Positions 34,561 through 46,078 of a stretch of DNA of 64,000 nt are shown here, piece by piece. Position numbers and translations under genes: made by a program. The stretch's first letter is position 1, and each line of letters begins with the position of its first letter. The stretch covers positions 235,192,292 through 235,256,291 of the forward strand of contig CM042687.1 in the NCBI GenBank assembly GCA_023614405.1. The letters are read 5' to 3'. The notes beneath the pieces are model-generated. The model made no database searches. It was not told the DNA's origin and saw only the letters and a list, made by a program, of their open reading frames with translations. The stretch is from Avena insularis (Eukaryota; Streptophyta; Magnoliopsida; Poales; Poaceae).

Positions 34561-36138
34561 ATGATCGCCATCGGCGAGATCCTCCAGATCTTGCCGAGCA
34601 GCTACGTCTCGGCGGCGCGCCCGGTCACGCATAGCATGATCATGCCAGTCGGGATGATCAGCCTCTTTGTCAGCTTCACCGACATCATCGTCTCGGAGGA
34701 CTCGGATCGCATCCGCGAGTCGCCACCGCGTGATCGGATCTCTGAGAGTAAGGTCCGCACCATCCACCGCCTCGCCTCCAAGTACGGCTCGGCCAACAGC
34801 AACGTGACCGAGACCAGCGTGGCCGCGGACGACGCAACCCTCAACGATGATGCCGAATCAGCAACCCCGGCGTCAATCGCCGGATCCATTGTCGCAGCAT
34901 CACCTGCGGGCTCCATCACCCAAGTCTCCAACTTGGGGGACTTCGAGGATCCTTCCATCCTCGGGATCTTCAACTCTGACTCCGGATCAGAGAACTCCGG
35001 TGACGTCTATGCCAGATCTGGTCGTTTCGTCGCAACCTACATGGCGAGCGGCACGAGCTCCTCGCCAGACCCCTTCTCTACGCCGATCCCACCGATCGCG
35101 ATGGCAATGAAGGTCGAGGAACTTTGCCTGCGCCTGGAGGAGGAGGTTCGCAAGGAACAAGTCGAGTGTGAAAAATTTCGCCTCGAGCAAGCGACGGTGC
35201 AGGAGCTCTCGCTCTACCACCAGCGCCGCATCAGGTCGCGCCTAAACCCCACTGTTCAGGGCCGCGCCCTGAACTTCAACGATGAGAACGACCTGGCCCG
35301 CATGGCCGACCGCGTGGTCTGCGAGAACGCGCCACCAGGAGGAAGTGCCCGGGCACCGCCAGGCGCGACGGCAAACGGCGCCACACCACCACCGCCCGGT
35401 CGCACGCCTCCTCCAGACCAGCCAATGATCATGATCTCCCCTCAATAGCGGGACGCAAACGGTCTCCCGCTATTCTCCACTCCGATGGACAACGTCATCG
35501 CCAGTCGAGCCGCGATCGTCAACCTCAACGTGACGGGGAAGGGCGCGCTGTAGATCCAGTATGCCAACGCCCTACTCGCCAAGGCCGTCGAGCAGCAAAC
35601 CGCAGGAGCCGACTCGCAGAGGCGCATGTACTCCCGCTCCTCAGGAAGCAGGGCGGCCTCGAGCGGCCGCCCAACAATGGCAAACACTCTCAATTGCCCA
35701 CCACCTAAGCCCTTGCATCTCCAACCATGACCCGTGCATGCGGCACTCTCCACCAATGACCCGCGACCGACGAACAACATGATCACTGCCAATGGGCAGC
35801 CAGTCGACGCGCAGACCCACATCAACAATTAAAGCTGGCGCGCACGCCAGCCCGACGACCTGAGGTACACCCTCACCAACCGCCGCGATAGCAAACCAAG
35901 GGGCTTGCTCAGCCGAGTCGGCCCCCAGTGCTTCGTACCAATGATCCAAGGCGAAAAATATCCGACGAACTTCAAAGCGCCAAAGGAGATCAAAAAGTAC
36001 GATCCCTCGTATGACCCCTCCGTGTGGCTGGACATGTACCTCATGGCGATGGGAATCGCCGGCCACACCGACCTGCTCGCCGCTCGCTAGCTCCCCTGAT
36101 GATGAAGGGAGCGACTCAGCAATGGATCAACACCCTCC
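34561..36138 (+). pseudogene. Gypsy-3 gag, N-terminal half
   Basis: An open reading frame runs to 35448 (MIAIGEILQIL ... PDQPMIMISPQ). It includes a charged helical segment (KVEELCLRLEEEVRKEQVE, about 35112-35170) and a proline-rich end. After stops and frame changes the gag core begins near 35890-36130 (LSRVGPQCFVPMIQGEKY, YDPSVWLDMYLMAMGIAG, MKGATQQWINTLL). The core is cut at 36138 by an LTR insertion. The second half of gag and the zinc knuckle do not reappear on the other side (37529), so they are deleted. The start ATG is uncertain because upstream in-frame ATGs lie in the LTR. Confidence 0.7.
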
Positions 36139-37528
36139 TGATGTCTACGCACTTATATTCTTGTAGACAGTTGATGGGCCTCCAAGTGCAGAGGTTTGTA
36201 GAACAGCAGCAAGTTTCCCTTAAGTGGATCACCCAAGTTTATCGAACTCAGGGAGGAAGTGGTCAAAGGTATTCCCTCTCAAGAAATCATGCAATCAAGA
36301 TACAAGAAGTCTCTTGTGTCCCCAACACACCCAATACACTTGTCAGGTGTATAGGTGCACTAGTTCGGCAAAGACATAGTAAAATACAAGTGGTAACGGT
36401 GCCAGAAAATAGCTTGACGGTGAGGTAAAGACTAAAGGCAACAAGAAGGAAGCAAGCAAACATGCAACAAATCTAGTAGCAAATGGTGTTTCAATGTTTA
36501 GAAACAAGGCCTAGGGATCATACTTTCACTAATGAACACTCTCTCATATAAATATCTTCTCTTAATGATACTAATCTTAACTACTCTCCGGTTGAACACT
36601 CTAATCCATGGCAGGCCTACAAAAGCACACCTCAAAGTCTGCCTTTCCTAATCTAGATAACCCCACACTATCACCTTGAGCGCTAGATGGTTCCAACAAA
36701 CACCACAATTTCATAGAGACATCCAACTCCAAATATAACTCATGAATATATATGTTGTCTAGCTTAAGTACCACACACGGCATGCACGCTGTCACTTTCA
36801 CACACATGGGGAGAGCAGAGATCTATTGAAGCACTTGAGTAGTAGAGTAGATCTACTTGATTACAAAGCTCATGACCACAAGATCAAGCATAGAGAGAGA
36901 GATGAACACATAGCTACCGGTAGAGTCCTTAGCCTCGAGGAAGAAATACTCCCTCCTCATCATGGGAATCAGCAACGGCGATAGAGATGGTGGTGGAGAT
37001 CGATGGAGATGGCTCCGGAGGCACTTCCCCTTCCCGGCAGGGTGCCGGAACAGAGACTTTCTGTTCCCTGAATCTCCCCTTCGGTGGCGGCGGCGCTACA
37101 GAGGTTTTCGTGGCTTTTTGGTCGATGATTTAGGGTTTCTGAGTCGGGGGATTCTTATAGGCGAAGTAGGCAAGGTCGGTGGGGGTCCAGGGGGCCCACA
37201 CTCCCTATGGGCACGGCCAGGGTGGGCCCCATGCCCACCTAGGGTGTGGCCACCCTGGTGTCCTCCTCTGTCTCGTCTTGAATTTTCCATATCGTTCAGG
37301 GGAAAATGTGAACTTTGGCTTTTGTCCCGTCTAATTCCGAGAATATTCATTTTTTAGCTTTCTGGAACCAAAAACAGCAGAAAACAGGCAACTGGCACTA
37401 TGGCATCTTGTCAATAGGTTAGTTCTAGAAAGTGTATAAAAATACCTCAAAGTGTAGACAAAACATAGCAAAGTGGATACTAAACAAGATGGAACATAAA
37501 AAATTATAGATATGTTTACGACGTATCA
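36139..37528 (-). mobile_element. Gypsy LTR (Sabrina-like), apparently solo
   Basis: On minus it starts TGATACGTCGTAAACATATC (from 37528) and ends CGTAGACATCA-like at 36139. These borders resemble LTRs of Triticeae Sabrina-type Gypsy elements. There is no internal region. Flanks are CCTCC on the left and AGCAT on the right, so there is no target duplication. Host gag sequence between the two sides is missing. Confidence 0.75.
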
Positions 37529-38388
37529 AGCATCCACCTGGTCCGAACAGCGCATCACCTGGAGCTGCGAGGACCACTCACCGTGGATCGAATATCCGAG
37601 GCGATTCGCCTTGTTGGTCAAGCCCAAAGTGGGCGACTACTAGCTCCCCAAGACGTTGATGGACGACTGGAGCTCCATCAACATACTCTAACTGGACATG
37701 TTCAGGCGGTTGCGGCTCCCGCAGTCGATGATCGAGACGACCTACACCACCTTCCACAACATCGTCCCCGGTCGGAAGGCATACCCGATCGGGACCTTTG
37801 GCACACCAGCAAACTTCCGGACCGAGCGATCGTCTTCGAGCTGGTGCCCTTCAACAGCCCCTACCATTGTGTCTTGGGGCGGCAAGCATTCATCAAGTTC
37901 ATGGCGTTGCTACACTACGTGTACAATGCGATGAAGCTCCCAGGGCCGTGCGGCATCATCACCATCCACGGCGACCCTGACATGGCCGTGGAATGCGAGG
38001 CAAAGAGCGATGAGCTCGCCGACGCCGTCATCGCCATGAAGGCGAACCACACAGAGGATCTCGCCAGATACGCGAGCGGGGTCGACAATGACGACCGCAC
38101 AATACTCAAGAAGCCCAACTTGGAGAATGGCGGCTTGACCGCGTTCGAAGCCACCACGCACATGCGCTCCGTCGAGTTGGTCCCAGGCGACTCCAGCCAG
38201 ATGGTGATGATTGGGACAGGCATGAGCCCCGCATAGGAAAGCGCGCTCATCGAGTTCCTACGTGAGAATCGCGACATCTTCTCATGGAAGCCGTCTGACA
38301 TGCCAGGTGTCTCGAGGGAACTCGCTGAGCACAAACTCAACGCAGACCCCAAAGCGCGACCTGTCAAGCAGTCGCTGTGGACCTTCAA
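37529..38388 (+). pseudogene. Gypsy-3 protease and start of RT (remnant)
   Basis: The protease region starts near 37550 and is in several frames (DHSPWIEYP, LMDDWSSINIL where DGGS is expected, VPGRKAYPIGTFG, LGRQAFIKFMALLHYVYNAMKLPG). The reading frame then stays open to TAG at 38234-38236, and continues IEFLRENRDIFSWKPSDMPG, the usual N-terminal part of Tat RT. At about 38388 the sequence leaves pol and enters the antisense gene in reverse orientation. The DDGS-to-DDWS change and the loss of downstream pol make it inactive. Confidence 0.8.
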
Positions 38389-38969
38389 TTAAGAACTCGA
38401 GGTCAATGTTGTCGGGGAAGTGCGCGAGCCCAAGGCTCAACGTAGTTGCAGCCCCACGGCAGAAAGCCGAGCGCGACAGGAACTCCAAAACCGTCGGAGC
38501 CCTCTCCAGGTAGCGCCAGACCTCAGTGAGTTCACTGCGGATCACCTACATTGGCGAAATTTCCTGAAGATACGCGCGAATACAGGTCGCCGAAAGGGCA
38601 GCAGAGTCCACCAGCATGATGACACACTGCCGCGCATCATACGACTACGCCTCGGGCTCGTCATCAAGAATTTTCCCTGCATAAGCACAAGCAGCTCAAC
38701 GTTAGAAGGATGCAAGACTCAAATCCACCCACACACTCAGGGACTCGCTAGTACAATCAAAAGGCAAGACGAAGGAACTCACCAATTAGGGGACGACAGC
38801 GCCCCGTAATGAAGTCTTGGAGACCAAACAAATCAGTCTGCAGCCCTGCGACGAGAGCATCCGTTACCTTCCACTCCGCCATGGCAGCGATAGCCACCTT
38901 AGCCCTCTCGTCAGTAGAGCTCGCCTCTGTCTTTGCAGCCTTGAGCTATCGTTCTAGTTCGGCCACTCT
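38389..38969 (-). pseudogene. Gypsy-3 antisense gene, 3' part left of Copia-1
   Basis: Read on minus, this continues the exon that enters Copia-1 at 48032. It begins KRVAELER and continues as a helical segment (ERAKVAIAAMAEWKV), then a donor-like GTGAGT near 38785. A last exon follows near 38545-38396 (SELTEVWRYLERAPTVLEFL, LAHFPDNIDLEFLIEG). One TAG interrupts the first exon. I do not recognise a catalytic domain. CTTCT at 38970-38974 is the Copia-1 target duplication. Confidence 0.6.
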
Positions 38970-38974
38970 CTTCT

Positions 38975-40892
38975 TGTAGGGTTTCGTAGCATGGAAAACA
39001 AAAAATTTCTACCGCATACAAACAAACAAGCCAAGATCTATCTACTAGATTGTAGCAAAGAGTCGATGGAATAACTCACCCTCGAAGATTCCAAAGTGTT
39101 TAACGAGAGCGGATTCTCGTGGGTGATGTAGTCGTACTCTTCCCGATCTCAAGATCGCGTAGACGATCCTTCCGGCGCTGCGTTCCGGCAGCGCTCCCGC
39201 AGTCGGTCACACGTTCGGTACTCGACAAAGACCTTCCTCTCCCTTGTTCCAGCAGGCAGCGGAGGTTGTAGCACTCTCCTCGCAATTCCGGCAACTGGCG
39301 TGGTACGGAAGTAGAGGGAGATCTCGAGGCTTCGCCTTAAGCGGGGCAGTATGGTGGATTATGAGAGCTCCTCGGCGATCTAGGTTTTAGTCAAACCAAG
39401 GAGGAGGTGCTAGAGCCGGCGGCTAGGGCTTGGGGCAGCCCAAGCCCCTAGGAGGCGGCGGCAGCTTCAGGAGGTGGTGGCGCCAAGCTAGGGTTTGGGG
39501 CAGGGAACTTGTGTCTCTAGGAGGGAGCCCTGCCCCTCCTTATATAGGTGGAGGGGCCGGCCGCACCAAGGGGAGGGAGAGGAGTCCCTCCCCAACTTGG
39601 CTTGGAGGTGGGCCGCCGGTTGGAGGAGGGAACTCCTCCCCAACTCGGTTTCCCCCTTCCTCCTCTTTTCCTCTTTCCAAATTTAGCCGTTTGACTTTTC
39701 AATTTAGCTATTTGACTTTTCAAACTAGGATTTGAATTAATCCTTTATTTGGAACAGCGATGACACTTAGTACATGATGCAATCATACCAACTTGATACA
39801 ACACATTCATGTACCCTTCCTCTCGAGTGCGGACATTCCGGAACATTCTAGAACATTCCCGATGAAAACACCGGAACCATTCCCCAACTCCGAAACGGGA
39901 CTTTCCTTATATGAATCTTATTCTCCGGACCATTCCGGATCTCCTCGTGATATCCCGGATCCCATCCGTGACTCCAAACAACATTCGGTCTCTTTCTCAT
40001 CATTCCATAACTACTCAAAACAACGTCGAATCCTTAAGTGTGTCTTCCTACGGTTCGTGAATTATGCGGACATGATCGAGACACTTCTCCGAACAATAAC
40101 CAATAGAGGAATCTGGAAATTCATATGGCTCCCACATATTTCTACGGTTACTTTGCGATCGAATGAACCACTTACATACGATATCAATTTCCCTTTGTCT
40201 CACGATAGTTTACTTATCCGAGGTTATGATCGTCGTTATCTCTGCATACCTAGTTCAACCTCGTTACCGATAAGTACTCTTTTCTCGTTCCCGTGATATG
40301 TGATCCCTTGTGAGCCAGTCACATGCTTGCAAGCTAATTGGATGACATTTCACCGAGAGGGCCCAGAGTATATCTATCCGTCATATGGATGGACAAATCC
40401 CACTCTTGATCCATGTGTTTCAACCAATACTTTCCGAACACTCAATGCCACCTTTATAGCCACCCAGTTACGGTGTGGTGTTTGATGTCATCAAAGCATC
40501 CATCTGGTAAAGGTGATATGCATGATCTCATGGTCGAAGGAATCAGATTACTATGTATCAGAAAGCATATAGCAATTGAACTATTAAAATGACTTGATCT
40601 TTATGCTACGCTTATCTATAGGAGTATGTCCATCATATCATTCTCCTAACGATATGATCTTGTTGTTAATAACATCTCAATGTTCATGATAGGGAAACCA
40701 CAATTATCTATTAACCAACAAGCTAGTATTATATAGAGGCTTTACTAGGGACTTCAAACTAAGTTTACAAATCACACAAGTATTAATGTTTCCTTGTTAA
40801 TACTATTATAGCATGAATGTAAACATTTATCATAAACACAAAGATATAATAATAACTACATTTATTATTGCCTCTAGGGCATATCTCCAACA
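38975..40892 (-). repeat. Copia-1 3' LTR
   Basis: A 1918-bp LTR. TATATAAGG in minus sense is near 39545. It is close to the right copy, with small indels near 39295-39360. ORFs on both strands here (for example 39430-39735) are LTR sequence. Confidence 0.93.
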
Positions 40893-40910
40893 GTCTCCCA
40901 CTTGCACTAG
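40893..40910 (-). other. Copia-1 polypurine tract
   Basis: On minus it reads CTAGTGCAAGTGGGAGAC, directly before the 3' LTR, and is identical in its core to that of Copia-2. Confidence 0.85.
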
Positions 40911-40926
40911 AGTCATCTAATCTAGA

Positions 40927-42601
40927 TTACATGGTAATATACCGAACACCCATGGCAGTTTGGTGCTGGTCATGTTTTGCCCTCGGGAGAGGTTTAGTCA
41001 ACGGATCCGCCACATTCAGATCTATGTGTACTTTGCAAATCTTTATATCCCCATCTTGGATATGTTCTCGAATAGCGTGAAAACGTAGCTTGATATGCTT
41101 CAGCTTCTTGTGTGACCTTGGTTCTTGCGCATTGGCTATGGCGCCCATGTTATCACTGAGAGATAGACATTGGGTCCAGCGCACTAGGAACCACACCCAT
41201 CTCTGTAATGAACTCTTTCATCCATATCGCTTCTTGTGAAGCCTCCGAAGCAGCCATGTATTCCGATTCAGTTGAAGATCTCGCCACAACGCTTTGCTTT
41301 GCACTCCTCCAGCTAACTGCTGCACCATTCAAAATAAATACGTATCCAGATTGTGATTTAGAATCATCCGGATCGGTGTTCCAACTAGCATCGGTGTAAC
41401 CATTAACAACGAGCTGTTCATCACCTCCATAAGAAAGAACCATATCCTTAGTTCTTCTCAAGTACTTAAGGATGTTTTTGACCGCTGTCCAATGATCCAC
41501 TCCTGGATCACTTTGATATCTGCTAGTTAAACTAACAGCATATGCAATGTTGGGTCTAGTACATAGCATGGCATACATTAGAGATCCTATGGCTGAGGCA
41601 TAGGGAGTCTTACTCATCCTTTCTCTATTTTCTGCCGATGTCGGACTTTGAGTTTTACTCAAGGTCGTATTGGGCAACATGGGCAAGAACCCTTTCTTGC
41701 TATCTTCCATTCCAAACCTCTTTAGAACTTTGTCCAAATATGTACTCTGTGACAATGATATTTGGCGTTTCGATCTATCTCTATAAATCTTTATGCCTAA
41801 TATGTAAGCTGCTTCGCCAAGATCCTTCATTGAAAAACTATTATTCAAATATTCCTTGACACTATTAAGAAGGTCTACATCATTCCCAATCAATAATATG
41901 TCATCCACATATAGTATTAAGAATGCTACAGAGCTCCCACTCACTTTCTTGTAAATACAAGCTTCTCCATAAGTTTGTATAAAACCAAAACTTTTGATCA
42001 CCTTATCAAAACGTTGATTCCAACTTCGGGATGCTTGCTTCAATCCATAGATGGACCGTTGAAGTTTGCATACCTTGTTAGCATCTTTAGGATCGACAAA
42101 ACCTTTGGGTTGCATCATATATAACTCTTCATCAATGTCTCCATTGAGGAATGCTGTTTTGACATCCATCTGCCATATCTCATAATCGTAATATGCAGCG
42201 ATTGCTAACATAATCCTCACAGACTTTAGCTTCGCTACTGGTGAGAAAGTCTCATCATAGTCAACTCCTTGAATTTGTCGAAACCCTTTTGCGACAAGTC
42301 GAGCTTTATAGATAGTAACATTACCATCAGCATCTATTTTCTTCTTGAAGATCCATTTGTTCTCGACAGCCTTCCGGCCATCCGGTAAGTCCACCAAAGT
42401 CCATACTTGGTTTTCGTACATGGATCCAATCTCGGATTTCATGGCTTCTTGCCATTTATTGGAATCTGGGCTCATCATTGCTTCCTCATATGTCTCAGGG
42501 TCATCGGTGTTGTCCACCAACATGACACTCATAACGGGATCATACCAATCTGGAGTGGTACGAGTTCTCGTTGACCTGCGAGGCTCTGTAGCAACTTCAA
42601 C
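40927..42601 (-). pseudogene. Copia-1 reverse transcriptase and RNase H
   Basis: The longest frame (42532-41153, 459 codons) is nearly full RT plus most of RNase H. It has WKEAM-type entry (NKWQEAMKSEIGSMYE), the first catalytic Asp in WQMDVKTAFLNG (residue 123), YVDD at residues 208-211, and RNase H motifs YTDASW (381) and STESEYMAA (422). A frameshift near 41165 moves the last part into 41196-40927 (DNMGAIANAQEPRSHKK, HIDLNVADPLTKPL). A second frameshift near 42600 separates it from integrase. Catalytic residues are intact. The enzyme would make the cDNA in the virus-like particle. Confidence 0.93.
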
Positions 42602-43959
42602 GAAGTTTCATGATCATCATCATTAGCTTCCTCTCTTATTGGTGCAGGCACCACAGGAACTTCTTCCGGTGCTGCGCTACTCGCAATTTCGAGAGAAGGT
42701 TCGACAACCTCGTCGAGTTCTACTTTCCTTCCAGTCACTTCTTTCGAGAGAAATTCCTTCTCTAGAAAGGACCCATTCTTGGCAACGAATATTTTGCCTT
42801 CGGATCTATGATAGAAGGTATACCCAATAGTTTCCTTCGGGTATCCTATGAAGACGCATTTTTCCGCTTTGGGTTCAAGCTTGTCCGGCTGTAACTTCTT
42901 TACATAGGCTTCGCACCCCCAAACTTTAAGAAACGACAATCTAGGTTTCTTCCCAAACCATAATTCATACGGTGTCATTTCAACGGATTTAGATGGTGCC
43001 CTATTTAAAGTGAATGCGGCTGTTTCTAATGCATAACCCCAAAATGATAGCGGTAAATCTGTAAGTGACATCATAGAACGAACCATATCAAAGAGAGTTC
43101 GATTACAACGTTCGGACACACCATTACGCTGTGGTGTTCCCGGCGGTGTCAACTGCGAAAGTATTCCGCATTTCTTCAAATGCTCGCCAAACTCGTAACT
43201 TAGATATTCACCTCCATGATCAGAATGTAGAAATTTAATCTTCTTGTTACGTTGATTCTCTACCTCACTTTGAAATTCCTTAAACTTCTCGAAAGTTTCG
43301 GACTTATGTTTCATGAAATAGATATACCCATATCTACTCAAGTCATCCGTGAAGGTAAGAACATAACGATAACCACCGCGCGATGCTACACTCATTGGAC
43401 CACACACATCGGTATGTATGATTTCCAACAAGTCCGTAGCTCGCTCCATCATACCAGAAAATGGAGTCTTAGTCATTTTACCCATCAGACATGCTTCGCA
43501 TCTTTCAAGTGATTCGAAATCAAGTGATTCAAGAAGTCCATCAAAATGGAGTTTCTTCATACGCTTCACTCCAATGTGACCAAGGCAGCGATTGCATATA
43601 GGTCGAGTTATCGCTCGATTTCAATTTTTAGCCTCAATGTTATTAATATGTGTATTTCCACTATCGAGATTCAATAAGAATAGACCATCTATCAAAGGTC
43701 CATGTGCATAAAACATATTACTCATATAAATCGAACAACCATTATTCTCGGACTTAAACAAGTAACCGTCTCGCAATAAACAAGATCCCGATATAATGTT
43801 CATGCTTAACGCAGGCACCAAATAACAATTATTTAAGTATAAAACTAATCCCGATGGTAGATGAAGGGGTAGCGTGCCGACCATGATCACATCAACCTTT
43901 GATCCGTTTCCAACGCGCATCGTCACCTCGTTCTTCGCTAGCTTCCGTTTATTCTGCAA
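42529..43959 (-). pseudogene. Copia-1 integrase with pre-integrase zinc region
   Basis: The frame reads from 43959 through one stop at 43619-43621. The pre-integrase segment (HIGVKRMKKLHFDG ... CEACLMGKM) keeps HxxxxH...CxxC spacing in part. In the frame starting at 43569 the core has Asp54 (IHTDVCGP), Asp117 (LHSDHGGEY) and Glu153 (GVSERCNRTL). That gives 35 residues between the last two, the D,D35E pattern. TPYELWFGKKP and GYPKETIGYTFY follow. All three catalytic residues are present. It ends in an out-of-frame tail at 42529. Confidence 0.92.
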
Positions 43960-44892
43960 AGACTGTTTGAGTTACAAATATGAGCAGCGAACCAGTATCA
44001 AATACCCAGGCACTACTACGAGTACTAGTGAGATACACATCAATAACATGTATATCAGATATACCTTTCTTCTTGATGTTGCCGTTCTTCAAATCCGCCA
44101 AGTACTTTGGGCAATTCCGCTTCCAATGACCTTCTCCCTTGCAGTAAAAACACTCAGTATCAGGCTTAGGTCCAGCCTTGGTCTTCTTCATCGGCGTGGT
44201 AACTTTCTTACCACCCTTCTTGAAGTGTCCCTTCTGCTTAGACTTGCCTTTCTTGAATTTGATGGTCTTATTGACCAACAACACTTGGTGCTCTTTCTTG
44301 ATCTCCACTTCTGCAGACTTCAACATGGCAAAGAGTTCTGACAACGTCTTGTTCATGTTTTGCATGTTGTAGTTCATCACAAAGTTCTTGTAACTTGGTG
44401 GTAGTGATTGGAGGACACGGTAAATCCCCAAAGTATTGGGAATCACAATACCCAAGGTTTGAAGTTTGTTTGCGTGCCCAGACATCTTAAGCACATGCTC
44501 GCTGACGGAGCTGCCCTCTTCCATCTTGCAGTTAAAGAACTTTTCAGAAGCCTCATAGCTTTCAATTGCCGCATGAGTCTCAAAGATCAATTTGAGATCC
44601 TCGACAATATCATATGGGTCTGAATTCTCAAAATTTTTTTGAAGCTCCGATTCTAAACCATACAAGATAGCACACTGAACTGTGGAGTACTGAGTCTTCC
44701 GAGTGAGGTAAACATTCTTTACTTCATCGGAAGCATCAGCTGCAGGTGGGTCACCCAAATGCATCCAACACATAGGTCAAATTACCAACTGTGAGGACAA
44801 TCCTCAAATTGCGTAACCAATCCATGGTTGCTTCCATTGTTTTCAACTTTTCTTTCTCTAGGAGCATTAAAATTGATGGTAGGGGCTGCCAT
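43949..44892 (-). pseudogene. Copia-1 gag and protease
   Basis: The likely start is ATG at 44892 (MAAPTINFNAP), in line with Angela/BARE gag. A frame change near 44850 and a short deletion near 44755 (before GDPPAADAS) break the N-terminal part. The 44773-43949 frame then runs cleanly. The zinc knuckle CFYCKGEGHWKRNC is at residues 208-221 (44152-44111). The protease active site DTGS is at about 43999-43988 (AWVFDTGS). The frame is lost shortly after the active site and resumes in the 43959 frame. Confidence 0.88.
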
Positions 44893-46063
44893 TGATCTAC
44901 AACATATTTGCAATAGTTTAGACTAAGTTTATGACAAATTGAGTTCAAATTAATATTAGAATTAATCTAGGTGAACTCCCACTCAAAACAATATCCCTCA
45001 CATTGTTTTAGTGATCACACGAACCAAATCCACCACATCAACACCGATCATCACGAGAGTTGATATAGTTTCAATGGCGAACAATCAACATGTTCATCAT
45101 ATCTACTATATGATTCATGCTTTACCTTTTGGTGATCCGTGTTCCAAGACCATGTCTGTACATGCTAGGCTCGTCAAGATCAAACCTTAGTTTCCACATG
45201 AGCAAATCTGGCTTGCTCACGTTGTATACACTTGCGGAATCTAACACACCCGATCATCACGTGGTGCTTCGAAACAACAAGCTTTAGCAACGGTGCTAAC
45301 TAAGGGTGAACACTTTATGACTTGAAATTCATGTGCATGAGGGATCATCTTATAATGCTACCGTCGTCTACTAAGCAATACAAGATGCATAAAGGATTAA
45401 CATCACATGCAATTCATAATATGTGATATGATATGGCCTTTCTTCTTTGTGCTTCCGATCTCATCTTCTAGCACGAACATGATCTCCATCATCACCGGCA
45501 TTGCATCAAGGTCAATGACGCTTCTCCATGGTTGTCGTCCACCGGCTTCAACTATTACAACTACTTTGAATAGACACGCGGGTCTTAACATAAATTAAAG
45601 ACAACCATATGGCTCCTGCCGGTTGCCAACTTACAATAAGAAACATTGCATACATCAAATATAATCACAATCATGGCCATATCACATCACAGCACACCCC
45701 TGCAAAACAAAGTTAGACGCCTCTACTTTCTTTGCATGTTTTACGTGGTTTGGGGCTTTCAATAAGTGTCGTTCTAACTTACGAACAAGAACCACAACAT
45801 TGATACCAGTATTGTTAATCACCCGTTGTAAATTGGATCTTAACTATGCTAGGAGAAACAGGCACCCGCAAAGCCACTTATGCAATACAAGTTGCATGTC
45901 AAGCGTGGAGCAAGTCTCATGAACGATGTCATGTAAGGTTAGCCTGGGCCGCTTCATCCCAACATCCCGCAAGATGCAAAGTACACTAGAAGCAATCGAC
46001 AATAAAAGCATCAACGCCACAATGACCATTGTGTTCTACTCGTCTAGCAGATCTACATATAGA
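44893..46063 (-). other. Copia-1 5' leader
   Basis: Noncoding leader between the primer site and gag. It is clearly similar in phrases to the leader of Copia-2 (for example ACGTGATGATCGGGTGT in sense near 45260 and the GCGGCCCGG/CGGGCCGC block near 45945). Short ORFs on either strand are not conserved. Confidence 0.6.
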
Positions 46064-46078
46064 CGGCTCGATACCCTT
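46064..46078 (-). other. Copia-1 degenerate primer binding site
   Basis: On minus, after the LTR end CCCTACA, the sequence is AAGGGTATCGAGCCG. Compared with the standard TGGTATCAGAGCC it has T to G and loses one A. Priming by initiator Met tRNA would be weakened. Confidence 0.7.

Noticed and set aside
39430..39735. Conserved ORF pair with 46546-46866 (glycine-rich peptide)
   Set aside because: These are the two LTRs of Copia-1 read on the noncoding strand. The repeat explains the conservation.
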